Positions 49,013 to 58,506 of a stretch of DNA of 64,000 bases are shown piece after piece. Location: assembly GCF_003892345.1 (NCBI RefSeq), contig NZ_RRUE01000001.1, positions 1,333,008 to 1,397,007 on the forward strand, in the 5' to 3' direction. Positions within the stretch are counted from its first letter, which is position 1. Each line of letters opens with the position of its first letter. The position numbers and the translations under genes are program-made. This DNA comes from Lautropia dentalis. Lineage in GTDB: Bacteria > Pseudomonadota > Gammaproteobacteria > Burkholderiales > Burkholderiaceae_E. The notes under the pieces are model-generated. The model was given only the letters and a program-made list of their open reading frames with translations. It had not been told where the DNA came from and did not search any database.

Positions 49013-50310
49013 GGGGCCTCATCGCGAAAGAGCAGGGACAGGGCGTCGTGATCCCTGCCGGGGGTGGCGGGATTCTCAGCCCCCTTTCGGCCGGTCGTCG
49101 CGCCACCGGCTGGCCTTCCTGTGGCGGATGGTGTACCCCGGTGATCCCCTCGGCGATCCATCAGCCAGCGCACCAGCCGGGACAGCAGACCACCTGCCGT
49201 GGCCTGCCGGGAGGCCGCACCGGTGTCTGCTGGCGTGATCGCACGGGCCGGGAATGGCACCATGGATGTCATGGCGGCCGGCAGGCCGGTGGCATGCAGC
49301 CAGTGCACCCCCTGGGTGCCGGCCAGCAGGCACGAAAAATGGGCCGGATCGGTGGCCAGCCAGTCATCGAGTACCGGCAGGGCGTCCAGCCAGGCGCCGA
49401 GATCCTGCTGCACGCGCGATGCCAGAAAGCGGGTATCGGGCTGCAGTCCCTGTGCAAGAAGCCCCTGCAGTGCACGGGCGGCCTCCGGACGGGCCGGGCC
49501 ATTGAGCCAGACCCCGTTGACGGGCAGGTCGTGGGCCTCGTGCAGGTTCAGCTGGTGCCAGGTCATCTGGATTTCGTTGAGCAGCTGGCGAAAGCGCCGG
49601 TCATCCGGGCCCTCGGGCATCAGCGCATCGACGTGCTGTTCGCCGGCCGTCTCCAGCGGCGTGCATTGCAATTGCCAGCTCCCGGCACCCGGTAGCGGCG
49701 TCACCAGCCAGTGCGTGGCGTCCAGCATCGTGATGGCGTGTTCCCGCTCGGCCAGCAGCGGGGACATGGCTTCGACCAGCCGGCGGGCCAGGGCATCGTC
49801 CACCAGCGCCTGCAGGCGCGTATCGACCAGCATGGCGTCGGTGGTGAGGCGGAAGGTGACCGGCTGTATCAGCCAGCAGGGCGCCTCGTGGCAGGCAGAC
49901 GCTTCGGCTGCGGCCGGGGGATTGCCGGCATGTCCGTGTTCCAGGGCGGTGTCATGCATCTGCCGCCCGGCTGCCACGCCAGCCGACTGCGCGCCGGCCA
50001 GCGCCTGGACGGCCGCCATGGCCCCGTCGGGCAGCTGCAGTGGCGCAAGGGCCGGATGCTGGCGCAGCCAGCGGTCATGAGCCCAGTCGGTGCCGGGCGA
50101 CAGGGTCAGCGTCTGCATCTGCAGCGTTCCCCGTGCCAGCGCAGCGCGGACGCCGGGCAGGGCGTCCTGCAGCAGCCCGCCCGCCAGCCAGGGGGCCGGC
50201 AGCAGGGCGCCCGGCAGAAGCCGGGTAGGGCGTTCAGACGGATTCCGGGATGAAGTGGTGTTCACGGCAGCTATTCTAAGATATGGGGCATGTCGGAATG
50301 TTTGCGTCAT
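49009..50310 (-). CDS. RpfE-type conserved protein (phosphoglycerate-mutase-like)
   Basis: 433-residue protein of the family annotated in Burkholderiales as RpfE-type regulator or cofactor-independent phosphoglycerate mutase-like, usually upstream of recJ. The identifying block is RRFRQLLNEIQMTWHQLNLH then LPVNGVWLNGPARPE. The enzymatic role is unproven. The start is uncertain: ATG 50310 or GTG 50265; the conserved part begins RLLPGALLPAPWL. The C-terminal 70 residues are Gly/Arg/Thr-rich. It overlaps recJ by 4 bp and is divergent from lolC. Confidence 0.75.
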   Translation of the reverse strand: MTQTFRHAPYLRIAAVNTTSSRNPSERPTRLLPGALLPAPWLAGGLLQDALPGVRAALARGTLQMQTLTLSPGTDWAHDRWLRQHPALAPLQLPDGAMAAVQALAGAQSAGVAAGRQMHDTALEHGHAGNPPAAAEASACHEAPCWLIQPVTFRLTTDAMLVDTRLQALVDDALARRLVEAMSPLLAEREHAITMLDATHWLVTPLPGAGSWQLQCTPLETAGEQHVDALMPEGPDDRRFRQLLNEIQMTWHQLNLHEAHDLPVNGVWLNGPARPEAARALQGLLAQGLQPDTRFLASRVQQDLGAWLDALPVLDDWLATDPAHFSCLLAGTQGVHWLHATGLPAAMTSMVPFPARAITPADTGAASRQATAGGLLSRLVRWLMDRRGDHRGTPSATGRPAGGATTGRKGAENPATPGRDHDALSLLFRDEAP

Positions 50311-50415
50311 GCGGCCAATATTTCAGGCGCCGGCTGTGGCAAACTGCCGTTCCTTGCCGCTGTCCTTGCCGGGGCCCCTGCGACAGTTCCGCGGCACCCT
50401 GGTTCCCAGGCCCGG

Positions 50416-50527
50416 GGTCCAGTACGCTGTCATTTGCCGCCAATGGCTCTGCCGTTGACGACAGGACGCCTGCTGGCTCATCCCGGTTCCGGACCCAGGG
50501 CGCTCGCAGACTTTTTCAGGGGCTCCC
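50416..50527 (-). repeat. Dispersed repeat family 1, copy at 50.4 kb
   Basis: About 112 bp matching the second two thirds of the complete copy: CATTTGCCGCCAATGGCTCT, CTGGCTCATCCCGGTTCC and the end CGCTCGCAGACTTTTTCAGG then GGCTCCC. The other terminus is absent. It lies in the divergent gap between the RpfE-type gene and lolC. Confidence 0.85.
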
Positions 50528-50644
50528 CGGCATGGGATGGTTCAGCCACCGTGCCAACGGATGGCCGGCATCACCCGGATGGGGCGACATCCCGTCGCAT
50601 CCATCCCCGCCCGGCGCGGTTCGCCGGTATGGTGGAGTCTGGTT

Positions 50645-51901
50645 TTGCTGTCCCCCTTCGAATGGTTCATCGGTCTGCGCTATACCCGCAGCGGCAAGCG
50701 CGCCGGCAAGAAAAACGGTTTCATTTCCTTCATCTCCACTCTGTCGGTGGCCGGCATTGCCCTGGGCGTGGCGGCCCTGATCATCGTCATGTCGGTGATG
50801 AACGGCTTCCAGAAGGAGGTCCGTGACCGCATGCTGTCGGTGCTCTCCCACGTGGAGGTGCTGCATGCCGACGGCCCGCTGCAGGACTGGCAGCCCCTGG
50901 CCGACAGCCTGCGGGGCAGGGATCACATCACCGGTGCCGCGCCCTTCGTGGCCGGGCAGGTGGTGCTCAGCCGCGGCGAGACGGTGCGTGGTGCCCTGGT
51001 GCGGGGCATCGAACCCTCGCTGGAATCGCAGGTGTCCGACATGACGGAACAGGTCGTCACGGGCAGCATGGATGCACTGCAGCCGGGCAGCTTCGGCATC
51101 ATCATCGGTCGGGTGATGGCCGAGCAGCTGGGGCTCTTCGAAGGGGACCGGCTGGCCCTGATCGCGCCGCAGGGCACGGTGAGCCCCGCCGGCGTGGTGC
51201 CGCGGATGAAGCAGTTCGTCATCAGGGGGATCTTCGAGTCCGGACACTACGAGTACGACAGCACGCTGATCCTGATGAACATGGCCGATGCCGCCACCTT
51301 CTTCCGTACCGGGGGAGCGATGGGGCTGCGGCTGCGGCTCGACGACATGCAGCAGGCCCTGGCCGTGGGCGAGCAGCTCAAGAAGCAGCTGGGCCCCGCC
51401 TACCTCGTGCGCGATTGGTCGCAGGAGAACCGGGTCTGGTTTGCGGCCGTGCAGGTCGAGAAGCGCATGATGTTCATCATCCTCGCGCTGATCATCGCCG
51501 TGGCGGCCTTCAACCTGGTCTCGATGCTGGTGATGACGGTCACCGACAAGCGTGCCGACATCGCCATTCTGCGCACACTGGGTGCCTCACCGAAGTCGAT
51601 TCTCTCGATCTTCATGGTGCAGGGTTCGCTGGTCGGGCTGCTGGGCACGGCGGCTGGCGTGGCACTGGGCGTGCTGGTAGCACTGAACATCGGGCCGGTG
51701 GTGGGCTTTTTCGAGCAGCTGCTGGGTGTGCGTCTGCTGCCGCCCGGCATCTACGTGATTTCCGCCCTGCCCAGTGACCTGCGTCTGGCCGATGTCAGCT
51801 GGGTGGCCCTGATCTCCTGCGTGCTGTCGCTGCTGGCCACCATCTACCCCAGCCTGCGGGCCGCTGCCGTGCGCCCGGCCGAGGCCCTGCGCTACGAGTG
51901 A
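50645..51901 (+). CDS. lolC: Lipoprotein-releasing ABC transporter permease LolC/LolE
   Basis: 418-residue inner-membrane permease of the Lol machinery that hands lipoproteins to LolA. The start of the family is intact ([40 protein letters not shown]), followed by a large periplasmic domain and three C-terminal helices with [20 protein letters not shown] and the end [15 protein letters not shown] chose TTG at 50645 because GGAG stands 7 bp before it. Only one permease gene is present, as in species with a single LolF-type permease. Confidence 0.92.
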   Translation: MLSPFEWFIGLRYTRSGKRAGKKNGFISFISTLSVAGIALGVAALIIVMSVMNGFQKEVRDRMLSVLSHVEVLHADGPLQDWQPLADSLRGRDHITGAAPFVAGQVVLSRGETVRGALVRGIEPSLESQVSDMTEQVVTGSMDALQPGSFGIIIGRVMAEQLGLFEGDRLALIAPQGTVSPAGVVPRMKQFVIRGIFESGHYEYDSTLILMNMADAATFFRTGGAMGLRLRLDDMQQALAVGEQLKKQLGPAYLVRDWSQENRVWFAAVQVEKRMMFIILALIIAVAAFNLVSMLVMTVTDKRADIAILRTLGASPKSILSIFMVQGSLVGLLGTAAGVALGVLVALNIGPVVGFFEQLLGVRLLPPGIYVISALPSDLRLADVSWVALISCVLSLLATIYPSLRAAAVRPAEALRYE

Positions 51902-51932
51902 GGGCATCGCCCGCATTTCCGGCATTCCGGCT

Positions 51933-51963
51933 CAGGCATCCAGGCATCCAGGCATCCAGGCAT
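51933..51963 (+). repeat. 8-bp tandem repeat, 3.9 units
   Basis: CAGGCATC is repeated three times and followed by CAGGCAT. It lies between the lolC stop and the chosen lolD start; a longer in-frame lolD start (GTG 51898, overlapping the lolC stop) would place it inside coding sequence. Confidence 0.9.
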
Positions 51964-52005
51964 TTTCGCCCATCGTCGATCTTCCCTTGCAGATTCATTC
52001 CGCCC

Positions 52006-52743
<738 letters not shown>

Positions 52744-52780
52744 CGGTCCGTACCTTTGCTTGCCCCCTTCGACACCTCCC

Positions 52781-53039
52781 GGAGCGTGTCATGGACTCAT
52801 TCGCCATCACGCTGGCCCAGTCGTGTACTGACCTGGGCGCAGCACAGGCAAGGCCGGCAGCCTGATCTGGCAGGGTAACGCCGATAGCGCACGGCTGGGA
52901 CCAGTCCGCAGGGAAAACCTTTTGGGCGCGCATGACTGTGCTGGCAGTACCTTGAAGCCATCGGGATCTGCGACCCAGCCTCCTTTTCCTGCACGCCCAG
53001 AAAGGACATGCGGGGATGAATGAGTCCCTGACACGCTCC
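52781..53039. mobile_element. MITE-like element of family 2 with 22-bp terminal inverted repeats
   Basis: 259 bp bounded by GGAGCGTGTCATGGACTCAT+TC (52781-52802) and GAATGAGTCCCTGACACGCT+CC (53018-53039), inverted repeats of 22 bp with one mismatch. The left 85 bp align with the family 2 copies at 17.1 and 47.0 kb, so the element looks like two units in opposite orientation around a unique centre. It has no convincing ORF. No clear target duplication was identified. It separates lolD from tatD. Confidence 0.75.
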
Positions 53040-53050
53040 ACGCTCCAGTC

Positions 53051-53836
53051 ATGCTGATCGATACCCACTGCCATCTCGACGCCCCCGAATTCGATGCCGA
53101 CCGTGACGCCGTGCTCGCCACGGCCCGTGCGAACGGTGTGGGGGCCATCGTCATCCCGGCCGTCTTCCGTCACGAATGGGACGATGCCCAGGCGCTGGCC
53201 GACGCCCATGCCGACGTGTATTTCGCCCTGGGCATCCATCCGCTCTACGTGGATGACGCCGCCGATGACGACCTCGACGCCCTGCGCCAGCGTATCGAGG
53301 CGGTACGGCACCATCCACGCCTTGCGGGCATTGGGGAGATAGGGCTGGACCATTTCGTGCCGGGGCTGGACCTGGTGCGTCAGCAGCGCTTCTTCGAGGC
53401 CCAGCTGGCCATGGCGCGCGACTTCGACCTGCCTGTGATCCTGCATACCCGCCGCTCGGTCGATGCCGTCACCAAACAGCTTCGCCGCTACCGCCCATCT
53501 TCCGGTATTGCCCATGCCTTCAATGGCAGCCCGCAGCAGGCCGGCATCCTGATCGGTCTGGGCATGGCCATCGGCTTCGGGGGGGCCATGACCTTCGAAC
53601 GTGCCCGCAACATCCGGCGCCTCGCCTGCAGCCTGCCCGACGACTGTCTGGTGCTCGAAACGGATGCCCCCGACATTCCACCCGCGTGGGTGCATCCGGG
53701 CCGCAACGCCCCGGGTGAGCTGGCGCGGATCGCCGATGTACTGGCAGGGCTGCGCAACCACAGCACCGCCGGCATCGCCGCGCTGACCACCCGCAACGCC
53801 CGCCGGGTTCTGCCCGTGCTGCAGGCGGCTGGCTGA
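53051..53836 (+). CDS. TatD-family metal-dependent hydrolase/DNase
   Basis: 261-residue TIM-barrel metal hydrolase of the TatD family. The metal ligands are in MLIDTHCHLDAPEFDADRD, IGEIGLDHF, PVILHTRRSVDAV, AHAFNGSPQQA and LETDAPDIPP. Members are nucleases involved in DNA repair or RNA quality control; the exact role differs between paralogues. It starts 12 bp after the MITE-like element, so its promoter must lie in or beyond that element. Confidence 0.92.
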   Translation: MLIDTHCHLDAPEFDADRDAVLATARANGVGAIVIPAVFRHEWDDAQALADAHADVYFALGIHPLYVDDAADDDLDALRQRIEAVRHHPRLAGIGEIGLDHFVPGLDLVRQQRFFEAQLAMARDFDLPVILHTRRSVDAVTKQLRRYRPSSGIAHAFNGSPQQAGILIGLGMAIGFGGAMTFERARNIRRLACSLPDDCLVLETDAPDIPPAWVHPGRNAPGELARIADVLAGLRNHSTAGIAALTTRNARRVLPVLQAAG

Positions 53837-54167
53837 CCCGTTGCCGCTTCCGGGTTCCGGCTGGCGGATGCATGCCACCCCGATACCCCGGTCTGGCAGC
53901 CGTCGCACAAGGCATCCATTCGTCGGATGATGGCTGCCATCTGTCGGTACATCTGGCGTTTTGCAAATTCTTCCACGCCCTCTGTAGCAGGGGCGTAGCC
54001 GACGTTACTTTCGTCACATCGGCGCGGGCCTGCCGCTCATAAGATCGCGCTTGATAACGCGGCTGGTCTGTGCCCGGCGTCATGCCGGTCAGTGCCGGGG
54101 TGCCGTCCTGCGGCCCCGCCACCAGCCATTTCCCTGATGGCTGTTTCACGTTCCCAGAGGCAAGTTC
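53837..54167. other. Gap between tatD and the DUF1631 gene
   Basis: 331 bp of mixed composition with an AT-richer centre around 53960-54060 that may hold the promoter of the next gene. I see no gene, repeat copy or terminator with a T-run. Confidence 0.4.
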
Positions 54168-56858
54168 GTGTCCTCACGCATCGATCCCTCCCTGTACCCC
54201 CGCCTGCATGAGCAGCTGGCGGACCGCTTTGGTACCGTGGTGTTCAAGCTCCTGCCCGACATTGCCGACGCCCTGCTGGCACACGGAGCCGAAGGGCTCG
54301 ACGCCAATGTGGCCGCCAAGCTCACCGATACCGCCCGCCTGCTGCGCGAAGAGGCCGCTGTGCGTGCCGAGATCGCACTGGAAAATTTCGTGGGCATCGA
54401 CCTGGGCAGCATGTCGGAAGAGTCGTCGCTGCCTGTGACCGTGACCGATCTCGGCCAGCCGGTGGCCGGCGCCGACATCGGCCTGCTCGAACAGATTCTC
54501 GCGCGTGAGCTGGCCAGCACCGTGCGCAGCAGCTTCGGCGGCTCGTACCTGAACTACCTGCGCCGGCTCGAGAGCCTGGCCGAAACCCCGCTGCGCGACG
54601 ACCAGCACCCGCTGGGCGCCCGGGCGCTGGCGCTGGCGCTGATCATGGCGCTCAAGCCGTTCACGCACCTGCAGCCCATCTCGCTGCACCTGCGGCCCAT
54701 CGTGCTGGCCCAGGCCGTCTTCCCGCTGGCCCGCCTGCTGGCCGACTGCGATGCCGCGCTGCGTCGCGAGGGCGTTCTGCCCTCCCAGCCGGGGGCCAGC
54801 CTGCAGATCGCCACGCCCACGCACAGCAGCGTCCGGACGCTCTCGAATGTCCCGGCTGCAACTTTTGCAGAACACGGAGAATCCTATACTGGTATCTTTC
54901 CAACCGAAGACCTTCGAAACAGCTTTGTACAGCACGCCTCGCACCAGGTGCTGAACGATATTCGCGCCTCCGCCGTCATGGCCGCCAATCCCCTGTCGAC
55001 CCGACATCCCCGTCTGTCTGCCCACCGCAATGCCACGCGCCTCCCGCATGTGGAGGATATCGAGCGTGATGCCGTTGCGTTCGCACAACACCTGAAGGTG
55101 GCCCCGTTCAGCCAGCAGGCGCGCACCCGGTTCTTCGACCAGATCCGCCAGCAGATCATCGCTGCCGGTGGCGATACCGCCGTGCTGGCCGTGGTCGATC
55201 TGGTGTCCACGCTGTTCGACTATGCCGGCAGCGATACCCGTCTGCCCGAGGGCGCACGCATCCTGCTGTGGCGCCTGCAGATGCCCGCCATCACCCTGGC
55301 CAGCCTCGATGCCGGCTACCTGAGCGACGACTCGCGTTCGGTGCGCCGCCTGGTCGAGCAGCTGGCGGCCATCGCCATCAGCTATCCGGAAGACATGCGG
55401 CCCGACAAGCCGCTCTACCAGCGGCTGCAGACCATCGTGCGCGCGGTGGAAATCGTCGCCCACGCCTTCCACATCCGCAGCCAGGTGCTGACCGACCAGG
55501 TCGATCACGAATATCACCGGGCCACCGAGGGCATGCGGCGCCTGCTGTCCAGCCTGTCGCGCAGCCGCCGGCACACGCATCGCCAGCGCCGCCAGCGCCC
55601 GAACCGGCGCGATTTCAGTCGCCGTCCGTCGCCGGCCCGCGAAAGAACGGTGTCGGAGGACATCCGCCGCCTGCTCGATCACCGGCTGGGCGCCAACAGC
55701 ATTCCCGCCTCGGTCCGGATGTTCCTGTACGACGTGTGGCTGCGCCACCTGCGTACGGCCGTGCTGCGTGACGGCACCGACAGCCAGGCCTACCGGCTGG
55801 CCCTGAAGGTGGTGGACGACCTGCTCTGGACGCTGGGCCGCGAGGGCGCCGATCCGCGGGCCCGCACCGAGCTGGTGCAGAGCATTCCGCCCATGCTGCA
55901 GATGATCAGCAGCGGCATCCGCGATGTCGGTGGCGAACCGGACAACTTCCGCACCTTCTTCGACGAGATCTTCGTCATCCACCTGCGCCGTATCCAGGGC
56001 GAGGAAGGCTCGGCAGCCACGCTGATCGCCCGCGAGGCGGCCGAGGTCACGTCGCTGCCCACCGGCACGGCACCGCAGGCCGGCACGGGCTATCTGCACG
56101 AAGGCAACGTGCGGGATGCCCAGCAGATCCATGCCCAGCTGCAGCAGCCGCGCACCGCGCCTGCCCGTGCGCGACACGATGCCACGCAGCCGGCCGCACC
56201 GGCTGCGCCTGAGCAGGGTGATGCACACCCGGCGGCCATGCCGGCCGGAACGCCTCATGACGGGCAGTCCCCGGCTCCGGCAACGCAGACGGCTGGCGCA
56301 CACGCGGCCGACCGTCATGCGCCCCACACCCTGCAGGCAGCCCCGGAGGCACACGCCACGCAGACCTGGCCTTCGACGCTGGCGGCCCGGGTGGCAGCCC
56401 AGGCCATGTCGGCTGCAGCGGCCGGCGCCCAGGCGGCCGCTCACCCCGGGAAGGCGGGGCTGGCAACACAGGATGTCCGGACGCACACGCGTGTGACGGT
56501 AACAGACGGCGGCGCCACCGTACCTGCCACGCTGACCGGTCTCGATCCGGCCAGCGCGGCCGCGGCCCGCGAACGTCTGCTGGACCTCATTCGCCGCACA
56601 CGCATGGATGACCTGCCCAATGCACCGCGCCGCTTCAACCTGCCGCCCGAGCGCTTTGCCTCGGCCCTGGCGCCCGGACGCTGGCTGGAACTGATCAGCC
56701 GCACCACGGGCCGCGTCGAGCACGCCAAGGTTGTGTGGATCAACGAACGGCGCTCGATGGTCCTGCTGCTGCTGGCCCCGGGCAACCGGATCATGACGCG
56801 TGAGATCAGCTCGCTGGTCAAGCGTGCCCGCCAGGGACGGGTCTTCTTCGTCTGGTAA
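54168..56858 (+). CDS. DUF1631 family protein
   Basis: 896-residue protein of the DUF1631 family, found mainly in beta- and gammaproteobacteria and of unknown function. The N-terminal half is largely helical (LLPDIADALLAHGAEGLD, SSFGGSYLNYLRRLE, LALALIMALKPFTHLQPISL). A basic, Arg/His-rich segment (SRRHTHRQRRQRPNRRDFSR) stands near residue 470. An Ala/Pro/His-rich linker of about 160 residues (around 655-815) precedes a conserved C-terminal domain (PPERFASALAPGRWLEL..., VVWINERRSMVLLLLAPGNR) that could be PilZ-like, which is inference. A GTG start at 54168 follows AGAGG. Confidence 0.85.
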   Translation: MSSRIDPSLYPRLHEQLADRFGTVVFKLLPDIADALLAHGAEGLDANVAAKLTDTARLLREEAAVRAEIALENFVGIDLGSMSEESSLPVTVTDLGQPVAGADIGLLEQILARELASTVRSSFGGSYLNYLRRLESLAETPLRDDQHPLGARALALALIMALKPFTHLQPISLHLRPIVLAQAVFPLARLLADCDAALRREGVLPSQPGASLQIATPTHSSVRTLSNVPAATFAEHGESYTGIFPTEDLRNSFVQHASHQVLNDIRASAVMAANPLSTRHPRLSAHRNATRLPHVEDIERDAVAFAQHLKVAPFSQQARTRFFDQIRQQIIAAGGDTAVLAVVDLVSTLFDYAGSDTRLPEGARILLWRLQMPAITLASLDAGYLSDDSRSVRRLVEQLAAIAISYPEDMRPDKPLYQRLQTIVRAVEIVAHAFHIRSQVLTDQVDHEYHRATEGMRRLLSSLSRSRRHTHRQRRQRPNRRDFSRRPSPARERTVSEDIRRLLDHRLGANSIPASVRMFLYDVWLRHLRTAVLRDGTDSQAYRLALKVVDDLLWTLGREGADPRARTELVQSIPPMLQMISSGIRDVGGEPDNFRTFFDEIFVIHLRRIQGEEGSAATLIAREAAEVTSLPTGTAPQAGTGYLHEGNVRDAQQIHAQLQQPRTAPARARHDATQPAAPAAPEQGDAHPAAMPAGTPHDGQSPAPATQTAGAHAADRHAPHTLQAAPEAHATQTWPSTLAARVAAQAMSAAAAGAQAAAHPGKAGLATQDVRTHTRVTVTDGGATVPATLTGLDPASAAAARERLLDLIRRTRMDDLPNAPRRFNLPPERFASALAPGRWLELISRTTGRVEHAKVVWINERRSMVLLLLAPGNRIMTREISSLVKRARQGRVFFVW

Positions 56859-56944
56859 AAGGGGGGGGCAGGCCCAGGCAAAAGGTGGCCAGAGGCGGCA
56901 AAAGCCCGCAAAAGGCCGCCCCGGAAAAATTTTTCCCCGAAGGG

Positions 56945-56973
56945 TTTGCATTTTCTGCAAACCCTTCTATAAT
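56945..56973 (+). promoter_or_regulatory. Promoter of tRNA-Val
   Basis: TTGCAT (56946-56951) and a perfect TATAAT (56968-56973) are 16 bp apart and 22 bp upstream of the tRNA. Confidence 0.8.
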
Positions 56974-56995
56974 GCCGACTTCACTGCAGGACAGC

Positions 56996-57072
56996 AGGCG
57001 CGTAGCTCAGTTGGTTAGAGCACCACCTTGACATGGTGGGGGTCGTTGGTTCGAATCCAATCGCGCCTACCA
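56996..57072 (+). tRNA. tRNA-Val (GAC)
   Basis: 77-nt cloverleaf with acceptor AGGCGCG/CGCGCCT, D arm TAGCTCAGTTGGTTAGAGC, anticodon stem CACCT/GGTGG around TTGACAT (anticodon GAC), T arm GGTTCGAATCC and an encoded CCA. Confidence 0.98.
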
Positions 57073-57079
57073 CATTTCT

Positions 57080-57121
57080 CAAAACGGGTTGCGACTTCGG
57101 TCTCGGCCCGTTTTGTTTTTT
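57080..57121 (+). terminator. Rho-independent terminator after tRNA-Val
   Basis: CAAAACGGG (57080-57088) pairs with CCCGTTTTG (57107-57115), with an inner GAC-TTCG-GTC hairpin, followed by TTTTTT. It begins 8 bp after the tRNA. Confidence 0.9.
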
Positions 57122-57358
57122 GGGCCCGGCTGCACCTTCTGCCAAACCGCGCTGCAAACGTGTTATCATCACAAGCTTACTTCTGAACGTCGGGCGGGTC
57201 TTAGAAGTGCCGCTGGGGTTCTGGTACGGGTGTAGCCGGAAAAAGGCTGTTTCAAGGCTGTTCTGCGGGTTTTCCCGGGCAGCAGCTTTTTCCCGGGCGC
57301 CGGTATCGCCAGTCGCCACCTCGATCGGACGCAGAAGCTATCTTGAGAAGACAGACCC
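57122..57358 (+). promoter_or_regulatory. Leader region of rpmI-rplT
   Basis: 237 bp between the tRNA terminator and rpmI. It includes an inverted repeat ACTTCT...AGAAGT (57179-57208) and a hairpin-prone stretch (CCCGGG copies around 57275-57300). In many bacteria L20 represses its own operon by binding a leader structure; whether this leader does so is inference. infC, usually directly upstream of rpmI, is absent. Confidence 0.45.
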
Positions 57359-57556
57359 ATGTCCAAGATGAAAACCAAGAAGAGCGCGTCCAAGCGGTTT
57401 CGCGTTCGTCCGGGCGGTACCGTCAAGCGCGGTCAGGCCTACAAGCGTCACATCCTGACCAAGAAAACCACCAAGAACAAACGCCACCTGCGTGGCGCGG
57501 TGGACGTCCACGAGGCAGATACCCGGAGCATCCGGGCCATGATGCCCTACGCCTGA
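57359..57556 (+). CDS. rpmI: 50S ribosomal protein L35
   Basis: 65-residue basic protein. [20 protein letters not shown] and the end [11 protein letters not shown] are the standard L35 pattern. It precedes rplT by 27 bp. Confidence 0.98.
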   Translation: MSKMKTKKSASKRFRVRPGGTVKRGQAYKRHILTKKTTKNKRHLRGAVDVHEADTRSIRAMMPYA

Positions 57557-57583
57557 ACCTGACCGAACCGGAGTTTTCATACC

Positions 57584-57952
57584 ATGCCACGCGTCAAGAG
57601 AGGGGTTACCGCACGGGCCCGTCACAAGAAAGTCCTCGACCAGGCCAAAGGCTATCGCGGCCGCCGCAAGAACGTATACCGCATCGCCAAAGAGGCGGTC
57701 ATGCGTGCCGGGCAGTATGCCTACCGCGACCGTCGCAACCGCAAGCGCGTCTTCCGCGCCCTGTGGATCACCCGCATCAACGCCGCTGTGCGTGAACACG
57801 GGCTGACCTACAGCGTCTTCATGAACGGCCTGCTGAAAGCCAACATCGGTCTGGACCGCAAGGTGCTGGCCGAGCTGGCCGTCAACGACAAGCCGGCGTT
57901 CAGCGCCATCGTCGAACAGGTGAAATCGACGCTGGGCGCCGCTGCGGCCTGA
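57584..57952 (+). CDS. rplT: 50S ribosomal protein L20
   Basis: 122-residue assembly protein of the large subunit. [39 protein letters not shown] and [20 protein letters not shown] are typical. A GGAG site precedes it. The last about six residues (ALGAAAA-like end) vary between species. Confidence 0.98.
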   Translation: MPRVKRGVTARARHKKVLDQAKGYRGRRKNVYRIAKEAVMRAGQYAYRDRRNRKRVFRALWITRINAAVREHGLTYSVFMNGLLKANIGLDRKVLAELAVNDKPAFSAIVEQVKSTLGAAAA

Positions 57953-58130
57953 TCGGCTGAAGGCGTACCGGAGGGCTGGCCTCCACCGGGGTTCGCTGTC
58001 CTGGCCGTTGCACGACGGGGTATCGGCCGGCGCAGATGAATCACACGGATGGAGGTGGCCACTGCCGGCGCCCGAAGGACGAATGGGGATCGATAGCCGC
58101 ACCGCTCTGGTGTCCGGGTATCGGTCCCCA

Positions 58131-58345
58131 TTTTGTTTGTCGCACCACGCCATTTTGTTCGTCGTGCCGCACCGTTTTATTTGACGCCCCATGCCGTTTC
58201 GTTCATCGTGCCGCAGCGTTCTGTTTGTGGCGCCACACCGTTCCGGTTATCGTGCAGCCCCGTTTTGTTGGCGCTATGCCGTTCCGTTCGTCGTGGCGCC
58301 CCCTTGTGTTGTGGCGCCATGGCGTTTCGTTCGCCGCACATCCGG
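58131..58345 (+). repeat. Ten contiguous degenerate 22-bp tandem repeats
   Basis: Units start at 58131, 58153, 58175, 58197, 58219, 58241, 58263, 58282, 58304 and 58325. Six of the first units are exactly 22 bp, unit 7 is 19 bp, and units 9 and 10 are 21 bp. Each begins with TTTTGTT or a close variant (TTTCGTT, TTCCGTT) followed by a GTCGTGCCGCACCG-like half. There are no spacers, and the period is not a multiple of three, so it is neither a CRISPR array nor a protein repeat. Confidence 0.93.
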
Positions 58346-58348
58346 AGG

Positions 58349-58405
58349 TGGCAGTGCGATCCGAACATGGCAATGCGATTCGGGCATGGCAGTGCGGTAC
58401 CTGCC
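58349..58405 (+). repeat. Three 19-bp tandem repeats
   Basis: TGGCAGTGCGATCCGAACA, TGGCAATGCGATTCGGGCA and TGGCAGTGCGGTACCTGCC stand end to end, immediately after the 22-bp array. Confidence 0.85.
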
Positions 58406-58463
58406 GGGGCCGGTGGTGCTGACGATACATCGTTGCACGGCATCGCCCGGGCGGGCGCCGGTG

Positions 58464-58494
58464 TGCCGCAGGCATTTTGCAGAGGTTCCCAAGG
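58464..58494 (-). repeat. Dispersed repeat family 1, end fragment before pheS
   Basis: TGCCGCAGGCATTTTGCAGA followed by GGTTCCCAAGG is a diverged copy of the family 1 terminus, 12 bp upstream of the pheS ATG. Confidence 0.65.
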
Positions 58495-58506
58495 ACACGG
58501 AAACAC

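Larger units (their letters stand above)
57953..58506. other. 554-bp gap between rplT and pheS, filled with tandem repeats
   Basis: Here the usually short rplT-pheS spacer holds ten 22-bp tandem repeats (58131-58345), three 19-bp repeats (58349-58405) and a family 1 repeat end (58464-58494). No gene is apparent; every ORF through it is a product of the repeats. No pheM-like leader peptide with runs of Phe codons was seen. Confidence 0.7.

Noticed and set aside
52797..53009. Short minus-strand frame inside the MITE-like element as a transposase remnant
   Set aside because: About 70 codons with no transposase motif; its residues come from the repeat arms.
58131..58405. CRISPR array
   Set aside because: Repeats are contiguous without unique spacers and are degenerate; there are no cas genes in the window.
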